This document shows positions 63,941 to 64,000 of a DNA stretch of 64,000 bases, in pieces (position 1 is the stretch's first letter; the number at the start of each line of letters is the position of its first letter). Location: the NCBI RefSeq assembly GCF_000718785.1, contig NZ_JOCA01000003.1, positions 310,001 through 374,000 of the forward strand. Reading direction: 5' to 3'. The notes under the pieces are model-generated. The model was given only the letters and a program-made list of their open reading frames with translations, ran no database searches and had not been told where the DNA came from. The stretch is from Streptomyces sp. NRRL WC-3626 (lineage in GTDB: Bacteria; Actinomycetota; Actinomycetes; Streptomycetales; Streptomycetaceae). The translations under genes and the position numbers were made by a program.

Positions 63941-64000
63941 GTAATCGCGAAAGTAAATACGCAGGCCAGGGCGCATCCGCCGCCGTCGGCGGCCCCTGTC
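63941..64000. other. window edge, no feature identified
   Basis: The last 60 bases contain no gene start or stop I can support. Confidence 0.3.

Overview
The window is chromosomal DNA of a Streptomyces or very close relative. GC is very high throughout, the few strong ribosome sites are GGAGG-like, many genes start with GTG, and several pairs overlap as GTGA or ATGA. The gene content is typical of Streptomyces: an SSI-type protease inhibitor, a LAXTG sortase substrate, an ANTAR protein, RsbW-like kinases, a SpoIIE-type phosphatase and a copper-chaperone/Dyp-peroxidase cluster. Two perfect parS sequences (GTTTCACGTGAAAC) and several intergenic groups of DnaA-box-like 9-mers suggest the window lies close to oriC, although oriC itself is not here.

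Layout. 1-4.5 kb (minus strand): a HAD phosphatase cut by the window edge, an LLM-class oxidoreductase, a small conserved protein, RNA 2'-phosphotransferase KptA and an alpha/beta-hydrolase/SDR fusion. 4.7-8.2 kb (plus): a four-gene unit of two ABC ATPase/permease pairs. 8.6-12.2 kb (minus): HAD phosphatase, serS, a 561-base gap with DnaA boxes, and pheA. 12.3-18.7 kb (minus): a copper/heme cluster with Dyp peroxidase, CopC-CopD fusion, PCuAC-type chaperone, Sco1, YcnI and a membrane protein. 18.9-28.6 kb: regulatory and housekeeping genes (RsbW-like kinases, aminopeptidase P, SpoIIE-type phosphatase, primase-like protein, SEC-C protein, GDPD, HtrA-like protease). 28.7-35.6 kb: tRNA-Ser(UGA), GNAT, DinB, a prim-pol protein, a small secreted protein, a SigE-family ECF sigma factor and an acyl-CoA ligase. 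Two intergenic degenerate tandem arrays with periods near 25 bp lie here, at about 32.5-33.05 kb and 35.55-35.87 kb. 35.9-43.0 kb: divergent MFS/TetR pair, a giant PAS/pseudo-kinase/receiver protein and the SSI inhibitor.

43.2-45.1 kb holds tRNA-Ser(GCU), tRNA-Arg(ACG) and the scar of an integrative element. A primase-polymerase fragment is fused in frame to an integrase that has lost its catalytic C-terminal block. A carboxymuconolactone-decarboxylase-like gene lies inside, and paired 9-bp repeats with 13-bp spacing lie at both ends. 45.2-51.3 kb: sortase substrate, FAD oxidase, K+ channel, membrane protein, DUF2797 protein and amidohydrolase. 51.3-57.2 kb: a two-component system followed tightly by two membrane glycosyltransferases (YkcC/YkcB-like), probably one operon. 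57.3-64 kb: TetR regulator, PPOX protein, STAS and GAF-ANTAR regulators, then a MarR/MFS/YceI cluster in which both the transporter and the YceI protein carry carboxypeptidase-regulatory-like beta-sandwich domains.

All assignments come from reading the translated sequence and from family knowledge. No searches were run, and start codons are my choices unless the text says otherwise.
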